From: Rhodovulum euryhalinum
GTDB taxonomy: Bacteria > Pseudomonadota > Alphaproteobacteria > Rhodobacterales > Rhodobacteraceae
Assembly (NCBI RefSeq): GCF_004342445.1
Contig: NZ_SLWW01000004.1
Span: 124,001 to 188,000, forward strand
Direction: 5' to 3'
Length of the DNA: 64,000 nucleotides
Below the pieces are notes generated by a model. That model worked only from the letters and a program-made list of their open reading frames with translations. It made no database searches and was not told where the DNA came from. Both the position numbers and the translations under genes were made by a program. Each line of letters opens with the position of its first letter. The stretch's first letter is position 1. Positions 35,672 to 45,312 of this stretch are shown here, in pieces.

Positions 35672-36139
35672 TCAGAGGGTGAAATCGGCCACCCGCGCCC
35701 CGGTCAGCCCCGGCAGCACATGCGGATCCAGCGGGAAGACATGGCGCGGCGTGCCCGCGGCCGCCCAGACCGTGTCGAACTCCAGCAGGCGGGGGTCGAG
35801 AAAGGCGCGGATCGGCGTCAGGTGGCCCACCGGCGCCACGCCGCCGATGGCGAACCCGGTCTGGGCACGGATCAGGTCCGCATCGGCCTTGCCCAGGGGT
35901 TCGCCCGCCAGCGCCGAAGCCTTGGCATCGCAGACCCGGTTGCCGCCCGCGGTCAGGAACAGGATCGCCTCGCCCGAGGCCTCGCCGCGAAAGACGATGG
36001 ACTTGGCGATCTGGTCAAGCGCGCAGCCTACCGCGGCCGCGGCTTCCTCGGCGGTGCGGGTCTGGCCAAGCTCGCGGATATCGGCGGCGATCCCGGCCGC
36101 CAGCAGGGCGTCGCGCACCCGTTTCAGGCTCTTGCTCAT
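35672..36139 (-). CDS. YbaK/EbsC-family aminoacyl-tRNA editing protein
   Basis: A 155-residue protein starting MSKSLKRVRDALLAAGIAAD. The YbaK/ProX fold is seen in TAEEAAAAVGCALDQIAKSI, the lysine being the conserved catalytic-site residue, FLTAGGNRVCDAKASALAG, and FAIGGVAPVGHLTPIRAFLD. Such proteins hydrolyse mischarged Cys-, Ala- or Ser-tRNA; the exact specificity cannot be read here. The gene is divergent from glnE with a 96-base spacer. Confidence 0.9.
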   Translation of the reverse strand: MSKSLKRVRDALLAAGIAADIRELGQTRTAEEAAAAVGCALDQIAKSIVFRGEASGEAILFLTAGGNRVCDAKASALAGEPLGKADADLIRAQTGFAIGGVAPVGHLTPIRAFLDPRLLEFDTVWAAAGTPRHVFPLDPHVLPGLTGARVADFTL

Positions 36140-36235
36140 GTCCTGTCCCTTGGTTCCTTGCCGTGGACTATCCGCAGGCGCGGCGTGGGGTGCAACCCCG
36201 TTGACCCCCGCGCCTGCGCCCGGCATCAAGAGGCC

Positions 36236-39046
36236 ATGAGCCTAGCGTCCCGCCTGACCCGTTCGCCCCTCCCGCACGAACCCGACCGCGCCGCCGAGGC
36301 GGCCGGCCGCTTTGCCGGCCAGCCGCCCGAGATCCGCGCATTGCTGGAAGGCACGGCGGGGTGCAGCCCCTATCTGTGGGGCCTGATGACCCGCGAGGCC
36401 GACTGGCTGGAGGCCGCACTTGCCGATGATCCGGACGCGGTTTTCGCCGCACTGCTGGACGAGGTGCGCGCGCTGCCGCTCGACGCGCTGAAATCGGGGC
36501 TCAGGCAGGCAAAGCGGCGCGCGGCGCTGTGGATCGCGCTGGCCGATCTGGGGGGCGCCTGGCCGCTGGAGCGCGTGACCGGGGCGCTGACCGATTTCGC
36601 CGATACCTGCGTGGACGTGGCGCTGAGGCGGCTGGTCGCGGCCGAGATCGCGCGCGGCAAGCTGCCCGGCCTGACCGAGGCGGATGCGGATACCGCAGGC
36701 GGAATGGTGGCGCTGGCCATGGGCAAGCAGGGCGCGCACGAGCTGAACTATTCCTCGGATATCGACCTGATCATGCTGTTCGACCAGGACCGCTTTGACG
36801 AGGCCGATTTCCACGAGGTGCGCAGCGGTTTCGTCAAGATCACCCGCCGGATGACCGCGCTGCTGTCCGAACTGACCGGCGAGGGTTATGTGTTCCGCAC
36901 CGACCTGCGGCTGCGCCCCGATGCCAGCGTGACGCCTGTCTGCATCTCGATGGAGGCCGCCGAACGCTATTACGAAAGCCTCGGCCGGACATGGGAGCGG
37001 GCGGCCCATATCAAGGCCCGGCCCTGCGCGGGCGATATCGCGGCGGGCTGGGCCTATCTCGACCGGCTGCGCCCCTTCGTCTGGCGCAGGCATCTGGATT
37101 TTGCCGCGATCCAGGACGCCCATGACATGCGGCTGAAGATCCGCAATCACAAGGGGTTGCACGGCGCGCTGGCGCTGGAAGGCCATGACATGAAGCTGGG
37201 GCAGGGCGGCATCCGCGAGATCGAGTTCTTCACCCAGACCCGGCAGTTGATCGCGGGCGGGCGCGACCCCGACCTGCGCGTGCGCGGCACCGTCGAGGGG
37301 CTGGCGCAGCTTGCGGCCAAGGGCTGGATTCCGCAGGACGTGGCCGACAGGCTGACCGCGGATTACCGCGCCCATCGCGAGGTCGAGCACCGGTTGCAGA
37401 TGGTCAACGACGCCCAGACCCACAAGCTGCCGGGGAACGCGGACGGGATCGCCCGGATCGCGCATTTCTGCGGCTGGGCCGATGCCGATGCCTGGGGGGG
37501 CGCGCTGAAGCAGCGGCTCGTGCGCGTGGACGGGCTGACCGAGGACTTCTTCCAGCCCGACCGGAGCGGCCGCGCCGATGGTCTGCCGGAGCTGCCGGAA
37601 AACGCCGGAGAGTTCGTCGATCGCTGGCCGCATTACCCCTGCCTGCGCTCGGCCCGGGCGCGCGAGATCTTCAACCGGCTGAAGCCCGACCTGCTGACCC
37701 GCCTGACTGCCGCCCCCCGGCCCATCGAGGCCTTCGCCGCCTTCGACGGCTTCCTCAACGGCCTGCCGGCGGGGGTACAGCTTTTCTCGCTGTTCCAGGC
37801 GAACCCGCAGCTGATCGACCTGATCATCGACATCACCTCCGTCTCGCCGGAACTGGCGCAGTACCTGTCCCGCAACGCGGGCGTTCTGGACGCGGTGATC
37901 GGCGGCGATTTCTTCCAGCCCTGGCCCGGGCGCGCGGCGCTGACAACGGCGCTGGTCCGCAGGCTGGCCGCGCTTGATGACTATGAGCGCCAGCTTGACG
38001 CGGCGCGGGCCTGGGTCAAGGAATGGCACTTCCGCGTCGGCGTGCATTTCCTGCGCGGGCTGATCGACGCGGCCGAGGCCGGGCGCGAATATGCCGATCT
38101 GGCCGAGGCGGTTCTGGCGGCGCTGTGGCCGCATGTGGTCGCGGGGTTCGCGGCCAAGCACGGGGCCCCGCCGGGCAAGGGGGCGGTGGTGCTGGGCATG
38201 GGCTCGCTGGGGGCGGGGTCGCTGACCGCGAAATCCGATCTGGATCTCATCGTGATCTACGATGCCGACGGGGTCGAGGCGTCGGACGGCCGCCGTCCGC
38301 TGGCGGCACGCGCCTATTACGCGCGGCTGACCCAGGCGCTGGTCACCGCGCTGACCGCGCCGATGGCCGAGGGCAAGCTTTACGAGGTCGACATGCGCCT
38401 GCGCCCCTCGGGCAACCAGGGCCCGGTGGCGACCTCGCTTCAGAGCTTCCGCAACTACCAGACGGGCGAGGCCTGGACCTGGGAACATCTGGCGCTGACG
38501 CGGGCCCGCGCGGTGGCGGGGGATCCGGCGCTGGCCGACGAGGTCGAGGCGTTCCGCCGCGAATTGCTGGCCCAGAAGGCCGATGTGGGCCGGGTGCTGG
38601 CGGGCGTCGTCGACATGCGCCGCAGGCTGGCCGAGGCCAAGCCCGCGAAATCGGCCTGGGATGGCAAGCAGGGGCCGGGCCGGGGGCAGGACATCGAGCT
38701 GATCGCCTCGGCCGCGGCGCTGATCGCGGCCAGCCCGGCCACGGCGGTTGCCGACCAGATCGCCGCCGGGGTCGCGGCGGGCTGGCTGCACGAGAACGAG
38801 GCGCGGGTGCTGTGCGATACCTACACGCTGTCGCGCAAGGTGCAGGGCGCGGCCAAGCTGATCTCGGACGCACCGCTTGAACCCGCGAAGCTTGGCGAAG
38901 GCGGGCGGACCTTCCTGTTGCGGGGTACGGGGGCCGCGGATGCTGTGGCGCTCGAGGCGCTGCTGGACCGGGCGCGGGCGGCGGCGGCGGATGCGATCGA
39001 GGCGGTGATCGCGCGCGGGCCGGTGGAGGAACGCCATGCGGATTGA
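36236..39046 (+). CDS. glnE: Bifunctional glutamine synthetase adenylyltransferase/deadenylylase
   Basis: A 936-residue enzyme with two nucleotidyltransferase domains. The first carries ELNYSSDIDLIMLFDQD near residue 171 (deadenylylase half); the second carries GSLTAKSDLDLIVIYDAD near residue 665 (adenylyltransferase half). Helical linker and regulatory regions lie between and after them. GlnE switches glutamine synthetase activity in response to PII and glutamine. The start is the ATG at 36236. The end overlaps a small unknown gene by 11 bases. Confidence 0.96.
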   Translation: MSLASRLTRSPLPHEPDRAAEAAGRFAGQPPEIRALLEGTAGCSPYLWGLMTREADWLEAALADDPDAVFAALLDEVRALPLDALKSGLRQAKRRAALWIALADLGGAWPLERVTGALTDFADTCVDVALRRLVAAEIARGKLPGLTEADADTAGGMVALAMGKQGAHELNYSSDIDLIMLFDQDRFDEADFHEVRSGFVKITRRMTALLSELTGEGYVFRTDLRLRPDASVTPVCISMEAAERYYESLGRTWERAAHIKARPCAGDIAAGWAYLDRLRPFVWRRHLDFAAIQDAHDMRLKIRNHKGLHGALALEGHDMKLGQGGIREIEFFTQTRQLIAGGRDPDLRVRGTVEGLAQLAAKGWIPQDVADRLTADYRAHREVEHRLQMVNDAQTHKLPGNADGIARIAHFCGWADADAWGGALKQRLVRVDGLTEDFFQPDRSGRADGLPELPENAGEFVDRWPHYPCLRSARAREIFNRLKPDLLTRLTAAPRPIEAFAAFDGFLNGLPAGVQLFSLFQANPQLIDLIIDITSVSPELAQYLSRNAGVLDAVIGGDFFQPWPGRAALTTALVRRLAALDDYERQLDAARAWVKEWHFRVGVHFLRGLIDAAEAGREYADLAEAVLAALWPHVVAGFAAKHGAPPGKGAVVLGMGSLGAGSLTAKSDLDLIVIYDADGVEASDGRRPLAARAYYARLTQALVTALTAPMAEGKLYEVDMRLRPSGNQGPVATSLQSFRNYQTGEAWTWEHLALTRARAVAGDPALADEVEAFRRELLAQKADVGRVLAGVVDMRRRLAEAKPAKSAWDGKQGPGRGQDIELIASAAALIAASPATAVADQIAAGVAAGWLHENEARVLCDTYTLSRKVQGAAKLISDAPLEPAKLGEGGRTFLLRGTGAADAVALEALLDRARAAAADAIEAVIARGPVEERHAD

Positions 39047-39302
39047 GGTGGCCGACCCCAAGGGGCTGATCCGCGAGGCCTATCGCATCGAGGGCATCGG
39101 GGCGGGCGATTGCCGGTCGATCTTCCTCGACTGGGCGCTGTCTCTGCCCCCCGGGGTCGCCGCGGCGCAGGCGTTGAAGCGGCTGATCGCGGAATATGGT
39201 CCGGCCGCGCCCGACCACCCGATGACGGCGGTTCTGCGCGCCGGGCTCGACGACGGCCCCGACGCACGGCGGCGGGGCGGGGCGCGGGGGCGGCGAAGCT
39301 GA
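39036..39302 (+). CDS. Conserved small protein coupled to glnE
   Basis: An 88-residue protein whose ATG lies inside the glnE end. Sequence MRIEVADPKGLIREAYRIEG, then CRSIFLDWALSLPPG and AAPDHPMTAVLRAGL, resembles short proteins I recall next to glnE in other Rhodobacteraceae; function unknown. The protein is soluble with a basic tail RRRGGARGRR. The overlap implies translational coupling, so a role in nitrogen control is possible but unsupported. Confidence 0.75.
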   Translation: MRIEVADPKGLIREAYRIEGIGAGDCRSIFLDWALSLPPGVAAAQALKRLIAEYGPAAPDHPMTAVLRAGLDDGPDARRRGGARGRRS

Positions 39303-39323
39303 ACGACCGGCCGGCGGCTGCCG

Positions 39324-39965
39324 CTAGCGCCCCAGCCCGGCGGCGGCGCGGGCCAGTGCGGCGATCCCGGTCCAGTCGCCGGCGGTGACCATCTCCTTCG
39401 GGGCGACCCAGGATCCGCCGACGCAAAGCGTGTTCGGCAGCGCGAGGTAGTCGGCGGCGTTGCCCGCCCCCACGCCGCCCGTGGGGCAGAACCGGATGCG
39501 GGGCAGGGGACCGGCCAGCGCCCTCAGCGCCGCCACCCCGCCCGCGGCCTCGGCCGGGAAGAACTTCTGCACCGTGTAGCCCCGTTCCAGCAGCGCCATC
39601 GCCTCGGTCGCGGTCGCGGCCCCCGGCAACAGCGGCAACTCGCCCGCCCGCGCGGCGTCCAGCAGCATCGGCGTCGCCCCCGGCGAGACGCCGAAGCGCG
39701 CGCCTGCGCCTTGCGCGGCCTCGACATCGTCGGGCGTGATCAGCGTGCCCGCACCGACGATGGCGCCCTCGACCAGGGCCATCTCGCGGATCGCCTCCAG
39801 CGCGGCGGGGGTGCGCAGCGTGACCTCCAGCACCGGCAATCCGCCCGCCACCAGCGCCTCGGCCAGCGGCCGGGCCTGGGCGGCGTCCTCGACCACGAGG
39901 ACCGGGATGACCGGGGCGCGGCGGCAGAGGGCTTCGGTGATCTCGCTGGCGGCGTGGGGGGTCAT
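39324..39965 (-). CDS. eda: 2-dehydro-3-deoxy-phosphogluconate (KDPG) aldolase
   Basis: A 213-residue class I aldolase starting MTPHAASEITEALCRRAPVI. The catalytic glutamate is in VLEVTLRTPAAL, the Schiff-base lysine in VQKFFPAEAAGG, and the phosphate site in RFCPTGGVGAGNA. It cleaves KDPG to pyruvate and glyceraldehyde-3-phosphate. It follows edd by 58 bases and completes the Entner-Doudoroff pair. Confidence 0.95.
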   Translation of the reverse strand: MTPHAASEITEALCRRAPVIPVLVVEDAAQARPLAEALVAGGLPVLEVTLRTPAALEAIREMALVEGAIVGAGTLITPDDVEAAQGAGARFGVSPGATPMLLDAARAGELPLLPGAATATEAMALLERGYTVQKFFPAEAAGGVAALRALAGPLPRIRFCPTGGVGAGNAADYLALPNTLCVGGSWVAPKEMVTAGDWTGIAALARAAAGLGR

Positions 39966-40023
39966 CTTGGGCCTTTCGCAGGTGGGTCGGGTCGGCGTTG
40001 CCATCCAGGGCAGGAAGGCGGGG

Positions 40024-41829
40024 CTAGACAATCAGGCTTGCGCCATCGGTCGCGGGGCTGGCATGGGCGCGGAACGCGGCGAAAAGCTCGCGCCCCAGTC
40101 CCGTGCCGTTGGCCGAGAGATCGGGCGTGACGGGCGCGCGGTCAAGCGCGCCGGGGGTCGTGACGTCCAGCGTGCCCGCGCTGGCATCCAGCCGGATCAC
40201 GTCGCCGTCCCGCAGCCGCGCCAGCGGTCCGCCTTCGGCCGCCTCGGGGCTGATATGGATCGCCGCGGGCACCTTGCCGCTTGCTCCCGACATCCGCCCG
40301 TCGGTCACCAGCGCGACCTTCAGCCCGCGGTCCAGCAGCACCGACAACGTGGGGGTCAGGGCGTGAAGCTCGGGCATGCCGTTGGCCTTGGGCCCCTGAA
40401 AGCGGACGACAACGATGGTATCGGCGGTGAATTCTCCGCGCCTGAAGGCGGCCTTGACCTCCTCCTGGTCGTGGAAGATGCGCGCGGGCGCCTCGATCAC
40501 GTGACGCTCGGGCGCGACCGCCGAGGTCTTGACGATGCCGCGGCCAAGATTGCCCGACAGCGCCCGAAGTCCTCCGGTCGCCTGGAACGGGTCGCGTGCC
40601 GGGCGCAGAATCTTGTCGTTGAGGCTGGCCGTGGGGCCATCTTCCCAGGTCAGCGTGCCGCCCGCGAGTTTCGGCTCGCGCGTATAGGCGGCAAGCCCAG
40701 CCCCCGCCACGGTGCGCGTATCGGGGTGCAAGAGTCCCGCCTCCAGCAACTCGCCGATCATGTAGCCAAGCCCGCCCGCCGCGTGGAAATGGTTCACGTC
40801 GGCCAGCCCGTTCGGATAGACCCGCGCCATCAGCGGCGTCACCTCGGACAGCCGCGCGAAATCCTCGATATCAAGGACGATCCCCGCCGCCCGCGCCATC
40901 GCGGGCAGGTGCAGCACCAGGTTGGTCGACCCCCCGGTCGCCATCAGCCCGACGATCCCGTTGGCGAAGGCGCGTTCGTCCAGCACATGGCCCGCGGGGG
41001 TATAGGCGTTGCCCAGCGCGGTGATCTCCAGCGCGCGTTTCGCCCCGGCCACGGTCAGTGCGTCGCGCAAGGGCGTGCCGGGGTTGACGAAGCTCGCGCC
41101 AGGCAGGTGCAGGCCCATCACCTCCATCAGCATCTGGTTGGAATTCGCGGTGCCGTAGAAGGTGCAGGTGCCGGGGCCGTGATAGGAGGCCATCTCGGCC
41201 GCCATCAGCGCGTCGCGCCCGATCTCGCCGGCGGCGAAACGCTGGCGCACCTTCGCCTTTTCGTCGTTGGGCAGGCCGCTGGTCATCGGCCCCGCGGGCA
41301 GGAACACCGCCGGAATGTGGCCAAAGCTGGCGGCGGCGATCACCAGTCCCGGCACGATCTTGTCGCACACCCCCAGGAACACCGCCGCGTCAAAGCAGTT
41401 GTGCGACAGCGCCACTGCCGCCGACAGCGCGATCACGTCGCGTGAAAAAAGCGACAGCTCCATCCCCGTCTGGCCCTGCGTGACCCCGTCGCACATCGCG
41501 GGCACCCCGCCCGCGACCTGCGCGGTGCCGCCCGCCTCGGCCGCGGCGGCCCGGATCAGGTCGGGGAAGCGTTCGAAGGGCTGATGCGCCGACAGCATGT
41601 CGTTATAGGCGGTGACGATGCCGAGATTCGGGGCGCGGCCTTCGGCCAGCCGGTCCTTGGCGCTGCCCATCGCGGCATAGGCATGGGCCTGGTTGCCACA
41701 GGCAAGATGCGCGCGCGCGGGGCCTGCCTCGGCGGCCCGCGCGATCCGGTCGAGATAGGCGGTGCGCGTCGCCTGCGACCGCGCGGCGATCGCCTCGGTC
41801 ACCTCGGACAGCACGGGGTGAAGCGCCAT
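40024..41829 (-). CDS. edd: 6-phosphogluconate dehydratase
   Basis: A 601-residue IlvD/Edd-family enzyme starting [20 protein letters not shown]. It dehydrates 6-phosphogluconate to KDPG. Cysteines expected to hold a [4Fe-4S] cluster are in [17 protein letters not shown] and [11 protein letters not shown], and [20 protein letters not shown] is the family's C-terminal block. Edd rather than IlvD is indicated by length and by the adjoining eda. An operator-like palindrome lies just upstream. Confidence 0.96.
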   Translation of the reverse strand: MALHPVLSEVTEAIAARSQATRTAYLDRIARAAEAGPARAHLACGNQAHAYAAMGSAKDRLAEGRAPNLGIVTAYNDMLSAHQPFERFPDLIRAAAAEAGGTAQVAGGVPAMCDGVTQGQTGMELSLFSRDVIALSAAVALSHNCFDAAVFLGVCDKIVPGLVIAAASFGHIPAVFLPAGPMTSGLPNDEKAKVRQRFAAGEIGRDALMAAEMASYHGPGTCTFYGTANSNQMLMEVMGLHLPGASFVNPGTPLRDALTVAGAKRALEITALGNAYTPAGHVLDERAFANGIVGLMATGGSTNLVLHLPAMARAAGIVLDIEDFARLSEVTPLMARVYPNGLADVNHFHAAGGLGYMIGELLEAGLLHPDTRTVAGAGLAAYTREPKLAGGTLTWEDGPTASLNDKILRPARDPFQATGGLRALSGNLGRGIVKTSAVAPERHVIEAPARIFHDQEEVKAAFRRGEFTADTIVVVRFQGPKANGMPELHALTPTLSVLLDRGLKVALVTDGRMSGASGKVPAAIHISPEAAEGGPLARLRDGDVIRLDASAGTLDVTTPGALDRAPVTPDLSANGTGLGRELFAAFRAHASPATDGASLIV

Positions 41830-41865
41830 GGCATCTCTCCTTCGGGCCGGTGGGGGCGTGGCCGT

Positions 41866-41887
41866 GCTATACAGGGTTAGCGCTAAC
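41866..41887 (-). promoter_or_regulatory. LacI-type operator palindrome and -10 element upstream of edd
   Basis: GTTAGCGCTAAC (41876-41887) is a perfect 12-bp palindrome with the central CG step typical of LacI-family operators. On the minus strand TATAGC (41871-41866) directly follows and could be the edd -10 box, so a bound repressor would block transcription. No LacI-family gene is in the window. Confidence 0.65.
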
Positions 41888-41962
41888 AATGGAACCCCGC
41901 CGCATCGCGCCACAATTCCGATCCCTCTTTTCGCCGCGCACCGGCGGGCGTATGGGAAGGGC

Positions 41963-43159
41963 ATGACAGAGACCCGCCCCACCGTCCGACTTCGCCCCAA
42001 GGCCGAGGCCCGCGCCATCCGCCACGGCTTTCCCTGGATCTATGCCGACGAACTGGTGACCGACCGGCGCACCAGGGCGCTGGCGCCCGGCAGTCTTGCC
42101 CGGCTCGAGGATGCCGAGCGGCAGCCGCTGGGGCTGGTGACCGTCAATCCGAACTCGAAGATCATCGCGCGGATGCTTGACCCCGATCCCGAGGCCGAGA
42201 TCGGCGCCGACTGGCTGGCGGCGCGCCTGTCGCAGGCCCTGGCGCTGCGCGAGCGGCTTTATGAGGCGCAATATTACCGGCTGGTCCATGCCGAGGCCGA
42301 CGGGCTGCCCGGCGTGGTGATCGACCGGTTCGGCGACGCGGCCGTGATCCAGCCCAACGCCGCGTGGGCCGAAACCCATCTGGATGCGCTGGTCGCGGCG
42401 CTGGTCGCGGTGACGGGCGTCTCGACCGTGGTCAAGAACGGCACGGGGCGCGCCCGCGGCCTGGAGGGGCTGGCCGAGGAAACCGTGGTCGTCCGCGGTG
42501 CGCTGGCGGGGCCGGTGCCGGTGCCGATGAACGGCGCGACCTACATGGCCGACCTTCTGGGCGGGCAGAAGACGGGGCTGTTCTACGACCAGCGGCCCAA
42601 CCATGCCTTCGTGCAGGGGCTGGCGCGGGGGGCGCGGGTGCTGGACGTGTTCTCGCATGTCGGCGGCTTTGCACTGGCCGCGCTGGCCGGCGGCGCAGAG
42701 CGCGCACTGGCCGTCGATGCCTCGGCCCCGGCGCTGGCGCTGGCCGGGCAGGGCGCGGCGGCGATGGGCGCGGAAAACCGGTTCGCCACGCGGCAGGGCG
42801 ACGCCTTCGACACGATGACGGCGCTGGCCACCGAGGGCGCGTGCTTCGATCTGGTGATCTGCGACCCGCCTGCCTTTGCGCCGTCGAAACAGGCGCTGGA
42901 GGCGGGGCTGCGCGCCTATGAACGGGTGGCCCGGCTGGCGGCGGGGCTGGTGGCGCCGGGCGGTTTTCTGTGCCTCTGTTCGTGTTCGCACGCGGTCGAT
43001 CTTGCGCGGTTCCGCGCGGCGTCGGCCCGCGGGATCGGCAAGGCCGGGCGGCGGTCGCAGATCGTCTTTACGGGCTTTGCCGGGCCAGACCACCCGGTGC
43101 TGCCGCACCTGGCCGAGTCGGGTTATCTCAAGGCGCTGGTGTTCCGGCTCACGGCATGA
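41963..43159 (+). CDS. RlmI-like class I rRNA (cytosine-C5) methyltransferase
   Basis: A 398-residue protein starting [20 protein letters not shown]. An N-terminal PUA domain ([31 protein letters not shown]) is followed by an EEHEE-type domain ([20 protein letters not shown]) and a SAM methyltransferase core ([45 protein letters not shown]). This is the layout of RlmI, which makes m5C1962 in 23S rRNA. The SCS cysteine in the last block corresponds to the catalytic region. The PIN gene begins within the stop codon (ATGA). Confidence 0.88.
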   Translation: MTETRPTVRLRPKAEARAIRHGFPWIYADELVTDRRTRALAPGSLARLEDAERQPLGLVTVNPNSKIIARMLDPDPEAEIGADWLAARLSQALALRERLYEAQYYRLVHAEADGLPGVVIDRFGDAAVIQPNAAWAETHLDALVAALVAVTGVSTVVKNGTGRARGLEGLAEETVVVRGALAGPVPVPMNGATYMADLLGGQKTGLFYDQRPNHAFVQGLARGARVLDVFSHVGGFALAALAGGAERALAVDASAPALALAGQGAAAMGAENRFATRQGDAFDTMTALATEGACFDLVICDPPAFAPSKQALEAGLRAYERVARLAAGLVAPGGFLCLCSCSHAVDLARFRAASARGIGKAGRRSQIVFTGFAGPDHPVLPHLAESGYLKALVFRLTA

Positions 43160-43695
43160 AGGTGCTGCTGGACGCCTGCGTCCTCTACCCCACGGTGCTG
43201 CGCGAGATCCTGCTGGGCGTGGCGGCCGAGGGGCTGTTCACGCCGCTCTGGTCGGCGCGCATCCTGGAAGAATGGGCCCGCGCCGCGCGCAAGATCGGCC
43301 CCACCGGCGAGGCGCAGGCCCGCGCCGAGATCGCGCTGGTCCGCGCCGCCTGGCCCGGGGCCGAGGTCGCGCCGCGCAAAGGGCTGGAGGCGCGGCTCTG
43401 GCTGCCCGATCCGGACGACATCCACGTGCTGGCCGCCGCGATCGCCGGGGGGGCGGACCTGATCGTGACCTTCAACGCGCAGGATTTCCCGCGGCAGTCG
43501 CTGGCCGAAGAGGGGCTGCACCGCGAGGGGCCGGACGCCTTCCTGATGGGACTCTGGCTGGCCGATCCCGACCCCATCGCGCGGGCGGTGGCGCGGGTTC
43601 ACGCCGAGGCCGAGCGGCTGTCGGGCGAGGCGCTGCCCCTGCGCGCCCTGCTGAAACGCGCCCGGCTGCCGCGTCTGGGCAAGGCGCTGGGCTAG
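43156..43695 (+). CDS. PIN-domain protein
   Basis: A 179-residue protein starting [20 protein letters not shown], overlapping the previous stop as ATGA. The PIN-domain acidic residues are Asp6 in LLDACVLYP, a glutamate in RILEEWARAARK, and LPDPDDIHVLAAAIAGGADL with VTFNAQDF. PIN domains are RNases, many of them VapC-type toxins. No antitoxin gene is adjacent, so this may be a stand-alone RNase with a housekeeping role. It is convergent with the M48 protease gene. Confidence 0.85.
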   Translation: MKVLLDACVLYPTVLREILLGVAAEGLFTPLWSARILEEWARAARKIGPTGEAQARAEIALVRAAWPGAEVAPRKGLEARLWLPDPDDIHVLAAAIAGGADLIVTFNAQDFPRQSLAEEGLHREGPDAFLMGLWLADPDPIARAVARVHAEAERLSGEALPLRALLKRARLPRLGKALG

Positions 43696-43703
43696 GGGCC
43701 CCG

Positions 43704-44399
43704 TCACTCGACCGTGACCGCCGCCCAGCGGGCTTCCAGCTCCTCGATGGCGCGCACCCGTTCCGCGGTCTTCGGATGGCTCATCAGCCAGGCGGGCATC
43801 ACCCCGCCGCGGCCTGCGGTCAGCCGGTCGAGCTTGTCGAACAGCGATTTCTGCGGCCCGGTTCCGATCCCCGCCTTGGTCAGAAGCGCCGCGGCATAGG
43901 CGTCGGCCTCGTATTCGTCCTGGCGGCTCAGCCGGGCGGCCAGCACGGAGGCCAGCGTGTTGGCCACGACAACGCCGATCCCCGGCAGGAACCGGCCCAG
44001 AACCATCGCCAGCGCCGTTCGCAGTGCGTTCTGCCCGGAAAAGTCGATCATCCGACGCCGCGCATGTCCCAGCGCCACATGGCCCATCTCGTGCGCGATC
44101 ACGCTGGCCAGTTCCTCGGCGGTGACCTCGCCCGCCCGGTAGCGATCGTAGAAACCGCGCGTCAGGAAAATCCGCCCGTCCGGCGCGGCCAGCCCGTTCA
44201 CCGGCGCGATCTCGTAGATGTGAACGCGGATCCGCGGCAGATCCAGCGCCTCGGCCATCCGGTCGGTCAGGCGTTTCAGCCGCGCATCGGCCAGTTCCGA
44301 CGATCGCGCGTCCAGCTCGCGCGCCGTCCGCCAGGCCGAGAAGCGGTACATGGCAAGGGCGTAGAGAACGGCCAGAAGGATCGGCGTGAGCTTCAGCAT
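43704..44399 (-). CDS. M48-family membrane metalloprotease (HtpX/Ste24-like)
   Basis: A 231-residue protein starting MLKLTPILLAVLYALAMYRF, an N-terminal transmembrane segment. The zinc motif HEMGH is in SVIAHEMGHVALGHARR, and the third ligand is likely in LSRQDEYEADAYA. A hydrophobic stretch VVVANTLASVLAARL follows. Such proteases degrade damaged membrane proteins. The lack of four transmembrane segments separates it from classical HtpX. It is divergent from the lysozyme-like gene. Confidence 0.9.
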   Translation of the reverse strand: MLKLTPILLAVLYALAMYRFSAWRTARELDARSSELADARLKRLTDRMAEALDLPRIRVHIYEIAPVNGLAAPDGRIFLTRGFYDRYRAGEVTAEELASVIAHEMGHVALGHARRRMIDFSGQNALRTALAMVLGRFLPGIGVVVANTLASVLAARLSRQDEYEADAYAAALLTKAGIGTGPQKSLFDKLDRLTAGRGGVMPAWLMSHPKTAERVRAIEELEARWAAVTVE

Positions 44400-44530
44400 G
44401 GGGGGGATATGGGGCAGGGGGCGTGCGCTGGCAATCCGCGCGGCGGTGTCGGGGCAGGTGCTTCGCAACGAAATGTGAACCTCTTGCGCCGATCCTTGCC
44501 GCGATGCGACACGCTCAGAACGAGGTGCGA

Positions 44531-45301
44531 ATGATCCTGCGCGGCCAGGCGCTGGCATTGCTGCTGATCGCGGCCATCGGGGCGCTGCCCCGGGGCGGTG
44601 CGGCGCAGGCGGTGTCGCTGCTGGGCGATGGCGGACTTTTCGCGGCGCGGGGCGCACTGGTTGCGGTCCGTAACCCCGATCCGTCGACGGGCGGCGGGGC
44701 AAGCCTTTTCGCCGGCCGCGAGGGCGCCAGCCTGTTTGCCCCTCTGCCGCCGCGGGCGGAACCTTTGCCCGCCCCGGGTGCGGCACAGCGCCCCGTCGCC
44801 TTGCCGCTGACCGGCGCGCGCGGCTTCTTCGCAGAACGCATCCGCGACCTGATCGCCAAGGCCGAGGCCGGGCCGAAAGGTTATGACGCGGTACAGCACG
44901 GTGCGCGGATCGGCCCCCCCCGCCGCCCGACCGACATGACCATCGGCGACATCTATGCCTGGATCAAGGCGACCCCGGGACAGCCCCACGCCATCGGCCG
45001 CTACCAGTTCATCCCCTCGACGCTGCGCCGCCTGGTGGCCGAGCTTGGCCTCGACGAGCGTACGCGATTCTCGCCCGCGGTGCAGGACCGGCTGGCCGAC
45101 GTGCTGCTGGAAGACGCCGGGTTGAGCGATCTGCTGGCGGGCGCCATCGACCGGCGTGCCTTCATGAACAACCTTGCCCGGATCTGGGCCGGGTTTCCCA
45201 ATTCCAGCGGCAAGTCACACTACCACGGCCTTGCCGGCAACCGCGCGACAATGAGCTGGGCACAGTTCGAGACGCAGATGGGCCGCATCTTCCCGGGCTG
45301 A
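44531..45301 (+). CDS. Exported lambda-lysozyme-like (GH104-type) glycoside hydrolase
   Basis: A 256-residue protein starting at ATG 44531 (ATG 44504 is an alternative). The signal peptide ILRGQALALLLIAAIGALP leads into a low-complexity Ala/Pro/Gly linker to about residue 85. The catalytic domain reads LIAKAEAGPKGYDAVQHG (Glu of AEAG is the probable acid), HAIGRYQFIPSTLRRLV and RRAFMNNLARIWAGFPNSSG. This order matches phage lambda endolysin R and relatives. It probably cuts peptidoglycan glycan strands in the periplasm; whether for remodelling or of phage origin is unclear. Confidence 0.75.
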   Translation: MILRGQALALLLIAAIGALPRGGAAQAVSLLGDGGLFAARGALVAVRNPDPSTGGGASLFAGREGASLFAPLPPRAEPLPAPGAAQRPVALPLTGARGFFAERIRDLIAKAEAGPKGYDAVQHGARIGPPRRPTDMTIGDIYAWIKATPGQPHAIGRYQFIPSTLRRLVAELGLDERTRFSPAVQDRLADVLLEDAGLSDLLAGAIDRRAFMNNLARIWAGFPNSSGKSHYHGLAGNRATMSWAQFETQMGRIFPG

Positions 45302-45312
45302 ACGCGCGGGCC

